Notes: generated by a model from the sequence alone, not told the origin. Shown: positions 52,186 through 61,435, numbered from the stretch's first letter. The stretch: DNA of 64,000 nucleotides from Vibrio cortegadensis (GCF_024347395.1 NZ_AP025472.1:2294001-2358000); one strand, 5' to 3'. Numbers and translations: made by a program.

Positions 52186-52200
52186 TGGGATCGATCCCAT
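52185..52200. promoter_or_regulatory. Second palindrome abutting the TreR operator
   Basis: ATGGGATCGATCCCAT is a perfect 16-bp palindrome sharing the outer GGGA...TCCC with the TreR site but with a different centre (TCGA instead of ACAT). It overlaps the operator by one base and the -10 region. Could be a variant TreR site or the site of a second LacI-type regulator. Confidence 0.55.
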
Positions 52201-52228
52201 TTATATTGAGATGAATATAAATTGAAAG
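52200..52228 (-). promoter_or_regulatory. Predicted porin promoter
   Basis: On the minus strand CTTTCA (52228-52223), 17-bp spacer, TATAAA (52205-52200). The -35 is poor, consistent with dependence on an activator. Confidence 0.45.
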
Positions 52229-52244
52229 AGAACTGATTGATTAT

Positions 52245-52260
52245 TGTGATCAGGCTAACT
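52245..52260. promoter_or_regulatory. Possible CRP site at the porin promoter
   Basis: TGTGA-N6-TAACT: one perfect half and 3 of 5 in the other. Centre about 60 bp before the predicted start, near the class I position of -61.5. The same CRP-promoter-operator order is seen at treB. Confidence 0.4.
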
Positions 52261-52531
52261 ATTGAGGTAACTAAAAGTTGATGAGTGTTGGATTATTTCA
52301 ATGAATACATTGGAGCTGAAGCAAGAGGGGGATAACACGTTCTGCGCGTATTCAGGGAACAGTAGCTAACAATTAGGGAGTCAGAAATATTGGGAAAAGA
52401 TCGGTATCGAAGTCATGAAATCGAGTAAGGAAACAGAAGGTAAATAATTAATACCAAAGGGAAAATCGATATCAGAACACTTAGGTAGTGCTCCGACATC
52501 TAAATATGACGTTTAAATCAAAACAGGAGAG
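52261..52531. other. Intergenic stretch without recognised content
   Basis: About 270 bp between the porin control region and the end of the DUF2310 gene. A 22-codon frame starting at about 52301 has no ribosome site and is not supported. No clear terminator for the syd-DUF2310 transcript is visible. Confidence 0.4.
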
Positions 52532-53308
52532 TTACTTAAGATGATCCCAAGAGATGTTTGACACCAGTCGACAATCATCACACTTGAAATAGAAAATATC
52601 GTGGATCGGCGCATCAAGCAGCCATTCACCACCACATTGAGGGCATTTGCGCTCTTTTTCATCTTTCAAGCTGATTCCACCCACACGGTATAAATAGTAG
52701 TAGGTTGGTACCTTAGTCAGATACTCAATACGCCCTCTTAACCCCCAACCACGTTTAAACAATACACTCTTAGTATCACTGATTTCAGCTAGCGTTGCAT
52801 GTTCAGCACGGCAACCACCGCCCATTTGTACTTCATCACAGGCTTGCCATTCTGTCTGCCATTTCAGTACGGCTTTATGGTCGCCGTTGAATGTAGGTGG
52901 GTTGCGATACAAAGGGATTGGCAGCAAGCTATCGCCACTGCGCAAAGGTGAACAAGTATGAACGAATGTCGTGTATAACACCTGCCAACTCGGTGTTTCA
53001 TCTTCTGCCACTTCTTCGGAGTTAAGATCTCGCCCTAACAAACGCATTTTAGGCGCAAGAAGGCACGCGTTAGATAAGCGATCAAAACACACTTTAACGA
53101 AGTCTGAGTGATTCCGCGGATGCAAACTATCTTGCTCTGGGCACACTACTCGAACAAAAAATTCTCCGTCGCCCATCACAATAGGAAATTCGCGGCCGAG
53201 TACCTGTCCATTGTAACGAAATGCATCCATCAAACCATTTACTGCTTTATCGACAGCTGAAACCGTCGTGTTATCAAAGCACTCAAACTGGAGTTCAACA
53301 ACGTACAT
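52532..53308 (-). CDS. DUF2310 zinc-ribbon protein
   Basis: 258 aa. A C-terminal zinc ribbon, CPQCGGEW and CDDC about 25 residues apart (about 218-247), supports metal and possibly nucleic-acid binding. The rest matches my memory of the DUF2310 family (Zn-ribbon-containing, putative nucleic-acid binding); function unknown. Starts 2 bp after the syd stop, so it is translated from the syd message. Confidence 0.75.
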   Translation of the reverse strand: MYVVELQFECFDNTTVSAVDKAVNGLMDAFRYNGQVLGREFPIVMGDGEFFVRVVCPEQDSLHPRNHSDFVKVCFDRLSNACLLAPKMRLLGRDLNSEEVAEDETPSWQVLYTTFVHTCSPLRSGDSLLPIPLYRNPPTFNGDHKAVLKWQTEWQACDEVQMGGGCRAEHATLAEISDTKSVLFKRGWGLRGRIEYLTKVPTYYYLYRVGGISLKDEKERKCPQCGGEWLLDAPIHDIFYFKCDDCRLVSNISWDHLK

Positions 53309-53310
53309 AA

Positions 53311-53856
53311 TTAAACCTCAGGCTCAAGTTTCGTTAAAAATTCCGCTAAATCTTCAGCCAGTACATCACGATTGCTTGTCCCTAGGCGTTCCAGAATGAC
53401 ATTACCCGTTAAATTACAAATAGAGATCACATCCAACTCAGCATCGGTTGCCGCAATAAATACCGTCGGTTTTAACTTTAAACGACGCTGCGTTACTAAA
53501 TGTCCCAAAATGTTCTCTTGTAAAAGTTCAAAATCATGATCGCTCCAAACTTGAAGCAGCGTCAGTGAGTTATCTTGCCATTTGGCATCCATATCCGCGC
53601 TATATTGCGTGCCATAGAAGGTTTTAATATCGTCATGTAACGTCAACTCAATGCCATTTTCAACATTCGTGAAATCCGCTTTCTGATCTCGAGGGTGCGC
53701 TCTCCATAACACGTCATCGGCACGTTTTTCTTCTACACAAGGGGAAACTAAATCCACCAGTTCTTGGTTAACTGGCAAGCTATTGTGCTGTTTTTGCCAC
53801 TCATCAAGATAGCGTTGACTGAATGAATATAAAGCTTTCTCGGCAGATTGATCCAT
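53311..53856 (-). CDS. syd: SecY-interacting protein Syd
   Basis: 181 aa, the family length. Syd is an inner-membrane-associated protein that binds SecY and can dismantle abnormal translocons. Typical stretches are LWRAHPRD, GIELTLHDDIKTFYGTQYSADM and LLQVWSDHDFELLQENILGHL. Divergent from queF as in E. coli. An AGGAGAT ribosome site lies upstream. Co-transcribed with the DUF2310 gene. Confidence 0.93.
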   Translation of the reverse strand: MDQSAEKALYSFSQRYLDEWQKQHNSLPVNQELVDLVSPCVEEKRADDVLWRAHPRDQKADFTNVENGIELTLHDDIKTFYGTQYSADMDAKWQDNSLTLLQVWSDHDFELLQENILGHLVTQRRLKLKPTVFIAATDAELDVISICNLTGNVILERLGTSNRDVLAEDLAEFLTKLEPEV

Positions 53857-54000
53857 GAAGATCTCCTAAAAGATGGACAAGATAAATGTGTGACCCCACC
53901 TTTTATACAAATAGTTGAAGGCAACCAAGCAAATGCTTAATGACAGCAAAAGGGGGATTCAGTAAAATTCATGCCATTCTAATCGAATTTAAACGAAAGT

Positions 54001-54846
54001 ATGAGCAAATATTCTGACGCAAAAGAGCTAGCAGGTTTAACCCTTGGTCAAAAGACTGAATACGCATCTCAGTACGATCCAAGCCTACTACAACCCGTAC
54101 CACGTAGCCTAAACCGAGATGATCTTGAATTAGGTGACGAGTTGCCATTTATGGGGCACGATATTTGGACATTATACGAACTATCATGGCTCAATAATAA
54201 AGGTCTACCGCAAGTCGCCGTAGCTGAAGTGTATATCCCCGCGACGAGCTCAAACTTGATTGAATCTAAATCTTTTAAGCTCTACCTTAACAGCTACAAT
54301 CAAACTCGCTTCAACGACTGGTCAGCCGTTCAAGTAAGCCTTGCAAAAGATCTGTCACAGTGTGCAGGAGAAGCGGTTGAAGTCGAAGTAAACCCTGTTA
54401 CCCAATACACCAATCAAGCGATTGTTACGATGGAAGGTGACTGTATTGACGGGCAAGATATTGAAATCACTAGCTATGATTTCGATGCTACACTGCTTTC
54501 TGGCGCGGCAGGTACTAACATCGTTGAAGAGTCTCTGCACAGCCACCTATTGAAGTCAAACTGCCTAATCACCAATCAACCAGATTGGGGCAGTGTTGAA
54601 ATCCAATATAAAGGTAAACAGATTAACCGTGAGTCATTACTGCGTTACTTAGTTTCATTCCGTGAGCATAATGAATTTCACGAACAGTGTGTTGAGCGCA
54701 TTTTCACTGATATTATGAAATACTGTCAGCCGAGCAAACTCACTGTTTTTGCACGCTATACTCGCCGTGGTGGATTAGACATCAACCCGTACCGTTCTAC
54801 CGAGCAAGCAAAGCCAAGCCACAACTGTCGCATGGCTCGTCAGTAA
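54001..54846 (+). CDS. queF: NADPH-dependent 7-cyano-7-deazaguanine reductase
   Basis: 281 aa, the long two-domain (YqcD-type) QueF. Reduces preQ0 to preQ1 in queuosine synthesis. QueF motif ESKSFKLYLNS (88-98) and active-site Cys188 in LLKSNCLITNQPDWG. Divergent from syd. Queuosine modifies tRNAs for Tyr, His, Asn and Asp. Confidence 0.96.
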   Translation: MSKYSDAKELAGLTLGQKTEYASQYDPSLLQPVPRSLNRDDLELGDELPFMGHDIWTLYELSWLNNKGLPQVAVAEVYIPATSSNLIESKSFKLYLNSYNQTRFNDWSAVQVSLAKDLSQCAGEAVEVEVNPVTQYTNQAIVTMEGDCIDGQDIEITSYDFDATLLSGAAGTNIVEESLHSHLLKSNCLITNQPDWGSVEIQYKGKQINRESLLRYLVSFREHNEFHEQCVERIFTDIMKYCQPSKLTVFARYTRRGGLDINPYRSTEQAKPSHNCRMARQ

Positions 54847-54889
54847 TCGATTTACAAATCAATCGATATATAAACTCAAAGGAATTAAA

Positions 54890-57148
54890 ATGCGCTGGCT
54901 AAGACTGTTATTGCTATTTTGTGCACTGCTATCGTCAGGAGTAAATGCCACCATTTACTCATCGCCTCAGCTTAATGATGCAAATAAATTGGTTGAGATC
55001 TCACCAATACAGGCAAAAAAAATTGCAAGTAACTATCTTGTACAGCGCCAACTTTCCGATCAAAGTGATAAAAGCCTAACTGCACTTTCAAGAGAAGAGG
55101 CAGATAACCGACTTCGTTCACCTAGAGCCAGCATTGATGCATATAAGGTTCTGGCCAAAGCCGAATTCAATCTAGGTAATACTCGTCAAGCATTAGAACA
55201 ACTCGATTTAGCCTCTACCCTTACCCAAACACATCGCCTTCCTTACCAAAAGATGGACGTTGATATTTTAAGAACTCGCCTTGTTTGGTTAACCGATCAC
55301 GACTCAACAAAAGCGAAGCTATCCCTTGATAACATCGATCATAACTTACAGTTGCTAGACAACTCACAGCAACTAACCAGAGGCATTACCTACCGCCTAA
55401 CCATGCTTAGAGCAAAGATCGCATCGAAAGAAAGTGAAATATCAGCGGCGGAGAATTTTTACGCCGAAGCAAAAAACTTCATTAATACCAGTAACTCCGA
55501 AAAAAACCTCATTGAATACCATTTACAAGTTGGGGAGTTCTACCTCAACCACAAACAGTACAATCGAGCTTTATCTGAATTACTGTTTGGTTATTGGAAG
55601 TCAGTAGAGAGCGATTTAAGCCCGCAACTGGCACAAGTAAACCGATTATTAGCGCAACTGTTCCTTGAAAGACGAGTGCTGGATAAAGCCATTGAGCATC
55701 TGTCTCAAGCGGCTGATTTCTACAATAAGTATGACCAGTCACCTATTCTATCTCATGTCTTAAAAATGATGGGCGAAATCTATTTTCAACAAGGAAAATA
55801 TAATTTAGCCTTAGTGCACTTTTTTAATGTACTGGATCATGAAAGCACCGCACAAAACATAGAACAAGTTATCGAAGTGCGCATCAGTTTGGCGGCCACT
55901 TACCTAAACCTTTACAACTACCCTCTTGCAGAGCAGTACCTCAACCGCGCAATCGAACTTTTAGAATACACCGACATCTCAGCACTCAGAGCTAAAGCTG
56001 AACTATTAAGATCGGGATTAGCTTATCATCAGCATGAAAGTAAAAATGGCATTATTCACGCTCATAAAGCGTTAGCCATCGCGAAGAACATCAAAAACAA
56101 AGATCTTATGCAACGTTCATACGACTTACTTTCAATGGGTTACGAACAAAATGAGCAGTATGCCCTCGCCCTTGATTACATGAAAAAATACAACATGTTA
56201 GTGGCGATAAAACAGCAGCAACTCAACCAGATCAGTGAGGATGCCTTTAGACAACAAAAAGAGTTCGCTGAACAAACTCTGCATTACGCCAATCAAGAAA
56301 ATGAGCTAAAGCAGATGGCGATCGAACATCGAAAATATCAAAAAATCGCGCTTTCCCTGTTTGCTCTCTCTATAATTCTGTTTTTTGTCGTCATGCGCAG
56401 AGGGTTCATTATCCAGGCTCTCAACCGACAAAATAGTAAATTAACCAAGCAGCTCTATACTCATTCACGCTCAAAATTGCGTAACTTACGCATGCTTAAT
56501 GCCAAGTTATCAAGTTCACTCCAAAAAACGAGTGATACCTTTGAGCAGTGGCAAATGGGAGAGCTCATTCACGAGCCATTAAATGACCGACTACGGTTTG
56601 TGATGATTGATTTGCCTTTTTTACGCAGTATGTATATCCAACACGGATACAAATCTGGACTACAATTAGAAGAATCCTTTGGACAATACCTTGCTTCCAA
56701 AGTTGAAGGTTCCTCACGCCTTTATCACTTCTCTGATGCTAACTTGTTGTATATTGAATCAAATTCAGACCGTAATGCTTCACCAGAGGCGATGTTTAGC
56801 AAAATCCAAACTTGGATTAATGAGTTTGAACCCAATCGAAAAATCAATCGTCGTATTCGTATTGGTATCGCGGATTATCCATTTTTGCCACGCGCCTATA
56901 CGGCAATAAACGATCAAGAACTGCTTGATGTTCTACTGATGTCAACACACCTTGCTCGTGATATAAGCCTCAAAGAACACAGTAGCGAATGGGTATATTT
57001 CAAAGCGATTGATAATGCCCCTGCGGCAAGCCTTGCAACTGGTAACATAAGAGAAGCGTGTAAACATGCAATAAATCAAGGCCTAATAAAAATTCAATCT
57101 TCTTACCAGAATGAGGATAACATCAAAAAAATGCTAAAAGATGAATAA
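54890..57148 (+). CDS. TPR membrane protein with degenerate GGDEF-like C-terminal domain
   Basis: 752 aa. Signal peptide (cleaved near VNA, residue 20), a periplasmic helical region of repeated TPR-like units (about 45-430: AKAEFNLGNTRQALEQLDLA, GEIYFQQGKYNLALVHFFNVL, AATYLNLYNYPLAEQYLNRA), one membrane segment (about 487-507), a short coiled stretch, and a cytoplasmic domain (about 555-715). That domain resembles a GGDEF fold in pattern, but the loop reads HFSDANLLYI where the catalytic motif would be, so cyclase activity is unlikely. Starts 44 bp after queF; a diguanylate cyclase gene follows after about 110 bp. Probably a sensor or scaffold for c-di-GMP signalling. Confidence 0.72.
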   Translation: MRWLRLLLLFCALLSSGVNATIYSSPQLNDANKLVEISPIQAKKIASNYLVQRQLSDQSDKSLTALSREEADNRLRSPRASIDAYKVLAKAEFNLGNTRQALEQLDLASTLTQTHRLPYQKMDVDILRTRLVWLTDHDSTKAKLSLDNIDHNLQLLDNSQQLTRGITYRLTMLRAKIASKESEISAAENFYAEAKNFINTSNSEKNLIEYHLQVGEFYLNHKQYNRALSELLFGYWKSVESDLSPQLAQVNRLLAQLFLERRVLDKAIEHLSQAADFYNKYDQSPILSHVLKMMGEIYFQQGKYNLALVHFFNVLDHESTAQNIEQVIEVRISLAATYLNLYNYPLAEQYLNRAIELLEYTDISALRAKAELLRSGLAYHQHESKNGIIHAHKALAIAKNIKNKDLMQRSYDLLSMGYEQNEQYALALDYMKKYNMLVAIKQQQLNQISEDAFRQQKEFAEQTLHYANQENELKQMAIEHRKYQKIALSLFALSIILFFVVMRRGFIIQALNRQNSKLTKQLYTHSRSKLRNLRMLNAKLSSSLQKTSDTFEQWQMGELIHEPLNDRLRFVMIDLPFLRSMYIQHGYKSGLQLEESFGQYLASKVEGSSRLYHFSDANLLYIESNSDRNASPEAMFSKIQTWINEFEPNRKINRRIRIGIADYPFLPRAYTAINDQELLDVLLMSTHLARDISLKEHSSEWVYFKAIDNAPAASLATGNIREACKHAINQGLIKIQSSYQNEDNIKKMLKDE

Positions 57149-57257
57149 AAACTGCCCTGTCGGCACTTGCAACACGTGACCTTGTGACTTTTTTTGCTAT
57201 TATCGAGAGATTCATTAATAAGCTTACGCTTGATCATTTGTCGAAGTTTAACAATCC

Positions 57258-58823
57258 ATGGGCATTCTCGAAAAAGATATTCAAACACAGTTACACCAGC
57301 TAAAAAGTCAGTTGGAACAAGTGCGTTTGACACAGAGAGATACATCATTCAAATTTAAACGAGAACAAAAGATTCTTAAGCGTATCGTCACATCTTTAAG
57401 TTCAGCTTGTGTAGGTACAAATTCTCAACTTGATAGCAACTTAATCGCGCTAAAACAAGAATTAGAACAACAAAAAGAAATTAGCGCCCTGATACCACGA
57501 CTTGCGGTATTAGAAAGAATGCTAAAACAAAAAACGTTGGCTATGGAAAAACAAACTGGACATCTTGATGAACAGATCAAGCATAGTGGTGAAACACTTC
57601 AGAGAGTGACAGGCTTACCTGCTCAACTGAAACGTGACCTGCGTAATTTACTGAGTTTCCCGGCGACAAATGGGAACAAAAAGGTCGATCACGCGATTCG
57701 CTTACTAACAATTTATGAACGTGCCATTAAAATAATGGCGTCTAACTCTAGCCATTCGGTTGGGAGTTTTGATCACTCCCCTGATAAAGAGTTGTTCTCT
57801 TGCTTAACAGATGAGTTACAACACTTAATCACGGAACTCGATTTCGATGGTGAGTCCGGTGATGTCCTCATTGATATTCGAGCAAAGCTACTGATCGGAG
57901 TATCGACGGAGTCTCTCCTTGAGCTGACATTACAAATATTGAAACTGGTCATTCAGGGTACTCATTTAGAACGTAAAACGTCAGAACAGTTTTTAGAACA
58001 AATTAATTCATCACTCGCCTCTTCACTTAAAACCTCGTCACAAAATTCAGATCAAAGCCAAAGCTATTTTGAACACAGAAAAGGGATGAACGATGAGCTA
58101 AGCTCACTGGTTAAGCGAAGCCAGGAGTCCGTCCAAGATTCTTCAGAATTAGATGAATTAAAACAAACTATTAACCCACTTCTTAGCCAACTGTCATCAC
58201 TGTCTGAACGCTTACATCATGCAGAACAGCGTGAACAAGCACTCAACGAAAGAATGGCATATGGTCAAAACCAGTTAGAAGCCCTTTTTGAAGTCACCCA
58301 AGATTATCGTCGACGTCTGGATGACCAAGCTCAAAGAATGCTGCTTGATCCTTTAACTAAGGTGTATAACCGTACCGCCTTAACGGATCGATTAGAGTTG
58401 GAATATCGTCGCTGGATACGTTCGCAAAAAGCATTGAAAATGGTGCTTTTTGATATCGATAACTTCAAAAAAATCAACGATAGCTTTGGTTATACTGCCG
58501 GAGATAAAGCGCTTAAAATCATTGCACGCACCATAGCAAAAGCGGCAAGTGATACCGACACTGTCGCTCGTTTTTCAGGTGAAGAGTTCATTTTGATCTT
58601 GCCTGAACAAACCGACGAATATTGCCATGAGTTAATCAAAGGCATTCAGCAAAGTGTCAGCAAGTTACCGTTCAAATTTAGAGATCAGAGCATCACGATC
58701 ACTCTCTCGGCATCAACGACTAGCTTTAAAGATTCTGATACTCCCGAAATCATTTTAGAGCGATTAAATTGCTCACTGAATGAAGCGAAAAACCTAGGAA
58801 CGAATCAAGTGGTATGGAAATAG
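57258..58823 (+). CDS. GGDEF-domain diguanylate cyclase (SGEEF), cytoplasmic coiled-coil type
   Basis: 521 aa without signal or membrane segment. The N-terminal 360 residues are mostly helical and coiled-coil. The GGDEF domain starts at DPLTKVYNR (364-372), has the metal site VLFDIDNFKKINDSFG, and its active-site loop is SGEEF (440-444), a variant expected to remain catalytic. The allosteric RxxD inhibitory site reads SDTD (431-434), so product inhibition is probably lost. Likely makes c-di-GMP. A hairpin (about 58815-58840) overlaps the stop codon but lacks a T run. Confidence 0.88.
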   Translation: MGILEKDIQTQLHQLKSQLEQVRLTQRDTSFKFKREQKILKRIVTSLSSACVGTNSQLDSNLIALKQELEQQKEISALIPRLAVLERMLKQKTLAMEKQTGHLDEQIKHSGETLQRVTGLPAQLKRDLRNLLSFPATNGNKKVDHAIRLLTIYERAIKIMASNSSHSVGSFDHSPDKELFSCLTDELQHLITELDFDGESGDVLIDIRAKLLIGVSTESLLELTLQILKLVIQGTHLERKTSEQFLEQINSSLASSLKTSSQNSDQSQSYFEHRKGMNDELSSLVKRSQESVQDSSELDELKQTINPLLSQLSSLSERLHHAEQREQALNERMAYGQNQLEALFEVTQDYRRRLDDQAQRMLLDPLTKVYNRTALTDRLELEYRRWIRSQKALKMVLFDIDNFKKINDSFGYTAGDKALKIIARTIAKAASDTDTVARFSGEEFILILPEQTDEYCHELIKGIQQSVSKLPFKFRDQSITITLSASTTSFKDSDTPEIILERLNCSLNEAKNLGTNQVVWK

Positions 58824-59076
58824 TTTAAGTACTATTTCCACCTTTCCTCATTCCCTTTTGTCCTAATTATTCATTTGCTATAAATTTTTCAATCAGTTAT
58901 CACAAAACAATCCCCAATTTGTTTGCTAAGCTAAATGATACCCACTACAAAAATGAACCTCTCCAAGTTGTTCACAACTGAACCATTTGCATTTGTTCTG
59001 TCATCAAATTAGTCCAGTAGCATCGATTCTAATTACAACGTGGGTATTTTGTTCACCTCTCACCAAAGGAGGCATT

Positions 59077-60435
59077 ATGATCACTCATATTAGCCCAGCA
59101 GGTAGCATGGATCTGCTTTCTCAACTTGAAGTTGAGCGTCTTAAAAAAACTGCATCTAGTGATCTATACCAGTTATATCGAAACTGCACACTGGCGGTAT
59201 TGAACTCAGGTAGCCACACCGATAACTCGCAAGAGTTGCTCGATAAGTATCAATCTTTCGATGTTAATGTGATGCGCCGTGAACGCGGAATAAAACTTGA
59301 GCTCCATAATCCACCAGAGCATGCCTTTGTGGACGGAGAGATCATTAAAGGGATCCAAGAACATCTGTTTTCTGTGCTTCGCGATATTGTTTACGTCAAT
59401 ATGCACTTAGCAGATAACCAGCATCTTAACCTCACGAATGCCACTCACATTACGAACCTCGTCTTTGGGATATTACGCAATGCAGGTGCTCTTACCCCTG
59501 GCATTGAGCCAAATTTAGTGGTGTGTTGGGGTGGTCACTCAATTAATCCTAGCGAATACCAATACACCCGTGAAGTTGGGCACGAGCTTGGGCTGCGTGA
59601 ATTGAATATCTGTACAGGATGTGGCCCAGGGGCGATGGAAGGGCCGATGAAAGGTGCCGCTATCGGCCACGCTAAGCAGCGCTACGCTGAACAGCGTTAT
59701 CTTGGATTAACTGAACCGTCAATCATTGCTGCAGAGCCGCCTAACCCAATTGTGAACGAACTTATCATTATGCCTGATATAGAGAAGCGTTTAGAAGCGT
59801 TTGTCCGCATGGCCCATGGGATCATTATTTTCCCTGGAGGACCGGGAACGGCTGAAGAGCTGCTGTATATTCTCGGCATTATGATGCACCCAGAAAATAA
59901 AGATCAGCCGATGCCAATCGTATTGACGGGCTCAAAAGAGAGTGAAGCCTACTTCCGCTCCATTGATAAATTCATTGGTGACACACTAGGCGAAGCGGCA
60001 CAGAAACATTACCAAATCGTTATTGATGATCCGCAAAAAGCGGCGCAAATAATGAGCCAAGCCATGCCTGAAGTACGTGAGCATAGAAAACAGAGCGGCG
60101 ATGCATACAGCTACAACTGGTCACTAAAAATAGCCCCGGAGTTCCAACTTCCTTTCGACCCGACTCATGACAATATGAAGAATCTGGATCTACACCTAAA
60201 CCAACGCCCTGAAAACTTGGCCGCCAATTTACGCCAAGCGTTCTCTGGTATTGTGGCTGGTAATGTAAAAGCGGAGGGGATCAGAGAGATCAAACGTCAC
60301 GGTCCATTCACCATTGATGGCGATGCGTCACTGATGAAAAAAATGGATAAGCTACTGAATGATTTTGTTGAGCAGCAACGCATGAAGCTACCGGGCAGTG
60401 CTTATGTTCCCTGCTACCGAATCGCAAACCGTTAA
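59077..60435 (+). CDS. ppnN: Pyrimidine/purine nucleotide 5'-monophosphate nucleosidase PpnN
   Basis: 452 aa from MITHISPAGSMDLL, preceded by a perfect AAGGAGG; the frame is open 30 codons earlier without such a site. LOG-type Rossmann domain: CTGCGPGAMEGPMKGAAIG and FPGGPGTAEELLYI. Splits the N-glycosidic bond of nucleoside monophosphates; in E. coli it is regulated by (p)ppGpp. N- and C-terminal regulatory extensions typical of YgdH are present. Followed by a terminator and xni. Confidence 0.95.
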   Translation: MITHISPAGSMDLLSQLEVERLKKTASSDLYQLYRNCTLAVLNSGSHTDNSQELLDKYQSFDVNVMRRERGIKLELHNPPEHAFVDGEIIKGIQEHLFSVLRDIVYVNMHLADNQHLNLTNATHITNLVFGILRNAGALTPGIEPNLVVCWGGHSINPSEYQYTREVGHELGLRELNICTGCGPGAMEGPMKGAAIGHAKQRYAEQRYLGLTEPSIIAAEPPNPIVNELIIMPDIEKRLEAFVRMAHGIIIFPGGPGTAEELLYILGIMMHPENKDQPMPIVLTGSKESEAYFRSIDKFIGDTLGEAAQKHYQIVIDDPQKAAQIMSQAMPEVREHRKQSGDAYSYNWSLKIAPEFQLPFDPTHDNMKNLDLHLNQRPENLAANLRQAFSGIVAGNVKAEGIREIKRHGPFTIDGDASLMKKMDKLLNDFVEQQRMKLPGSAYVPCYRIANR

Positions 60436-60479
60436 GATCATCGGCAACAGCGTTTAAACTGATTCCTAAGTCAGTTACT

Positions 60480-60508
60480 ATAAGGGGCTAAATGGCCCCT
60501 TATTTTAT
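60480..60508 (+). terminator. Rho-independent terminator after ppnN
   Basis: ATAAGGGGC (60480-60488) pairs with GCCCCTTAT (60495-60503), followed by TTTATT. It ends just before the xni start, so xni needs a promoter in or before it, or read-through. Confidence 0.75.
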
Positions 60509-60517
60509 TGGAATGTT

Positions 60518-61294
60518 ATGTCTATTCATCTTGTTATTATCGATGCGCTCAACCTGATCCGCCGGGTGCACTCTGCCCAGCCAGATCCTAACGATATTGC
60601 AAGAACCATCACCACCACCACTCGCACATTAAATCGCATTTTATCGGAATCTCAACCGACTCATATCATCGCTGTATTCGATCACCACGAACAAGACAGA
60701 GGGTGGCGAGCCGAGGTACTTCCTACTTATAAGCAGAACCGCAAACCCATGCCTGAACCGCTTATGAAAGGGTTGGATGCGATCCAGCAAGCATGGTGGG
60801 AGTTAGGAATAGATTCACTGCTGTCAGAAGGCGATGAAGCCGATGATTTAGTCGCAACACTGGCAACCAAAGTCGCCAGTCACGGTGAGAAAGTCACCAT
60901 CATTTCAACAGACAAAGGCTACTGCCAGCTTCTGACTCCAACTTTACAGATCCGTGATTACTTTCAACATCGCTGGCTAGATGAACCCTTCATAGAGAAA
61001 GAGTTTGGCGTAACACCGGATCAACTGGCTGATTACTGGGGGCTCACCGGCGTAAGTTCTAGTCAAGTCCCCGGTATTCCCGGAATTGGCCCTAAAGCCG
61101 CAAAAGAGATTTTGACGCAGTTTAAAGATATAGAACAAGCACATACTTCAGAAGAGTTGCTGCCAAAATACCGAAAAAAATTCGATGAGCACATTGAATC
61201 AGCTCGAATCTGTAAGCAAATATCGGCACTCAAAACCGACATTGAACTCGGTTTTAATTTGCAAGACCTGAGGTTCGAACAGCCAGACTCATAG
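60518..61294 (+). CDS. xni: Flap endonuclease Xni (exonuclease IX)
   Basis: 258 aa, FEN-1-like 5' nuclease resembling the N-terminal domain of DNA polymerase I. Acidic metal ligands are seen in VIIDALNLIRR, EGDEADDLVATLA and ISTDKGYCQLL, and the helix-hairpin-helix is GIPGIGPKAAKEIL. Xni proteins lack some of the active-site carboxylates of longer FENs and depend on K+ for DNA binding. Convergent with rlmM across a strong hairpin. Confidence 0.94.
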   Translation: MSIHLVIIDALNLIRRVHSAQPDPNDIARTITTTTRTLNRILSESQPTHIIAVFDHHEQDRGWRAEVLPTYKQNRKPMPEPLMKGLDAIQQAWWELGIDSLLSEGDEADDLVATLATKVASHGEKVTIISTDKGYCQLLTPTLQIRDYFQHRWLDEPFIEKEFGVTPDQLADYWGLTGVSSSQVPGIPGIGPKAAKEILTQFKDIEQAHTSEELLPKYRKKFDEHIESARICKQISALKTDIELGFNLQDLRFEQPDS

Positions 61295-61331
61295 CAAGCA
61301 GCTTTGACAATCCTACGGCTCAATAAACGAA

Positions 61332-61366
61332 AAGGCCGCTGTCTTAAAGTATAAGACAGCGGCCTT
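61332..61366 (-). terminator. Strong hairpin terminator between xni and rlmM
   Basis: A perfect 15-bp stem, AAGGCCGCTGTCTTA (61332-61346) with TAAGACAGCGGCCTT (61352-61366). On the minus strand TTTTCGTTT follows, so it mainly ends the rlmM operon; on the plus strand there is no T run. Confidence 0.8.
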
Positions 61367-61435
61367 GAATTATTTGATGTAGAACATGCAAGCTTAAGCG
61401 AAGAACTTAACTTATCACTCTCACATTACTCGATA

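Noticed and set aside
52301..52369. 22-codon frame upstream of the porin
   Set aside because: No ribosome site, no conserved pattern, and it lies on the strand opposite both neighbours.
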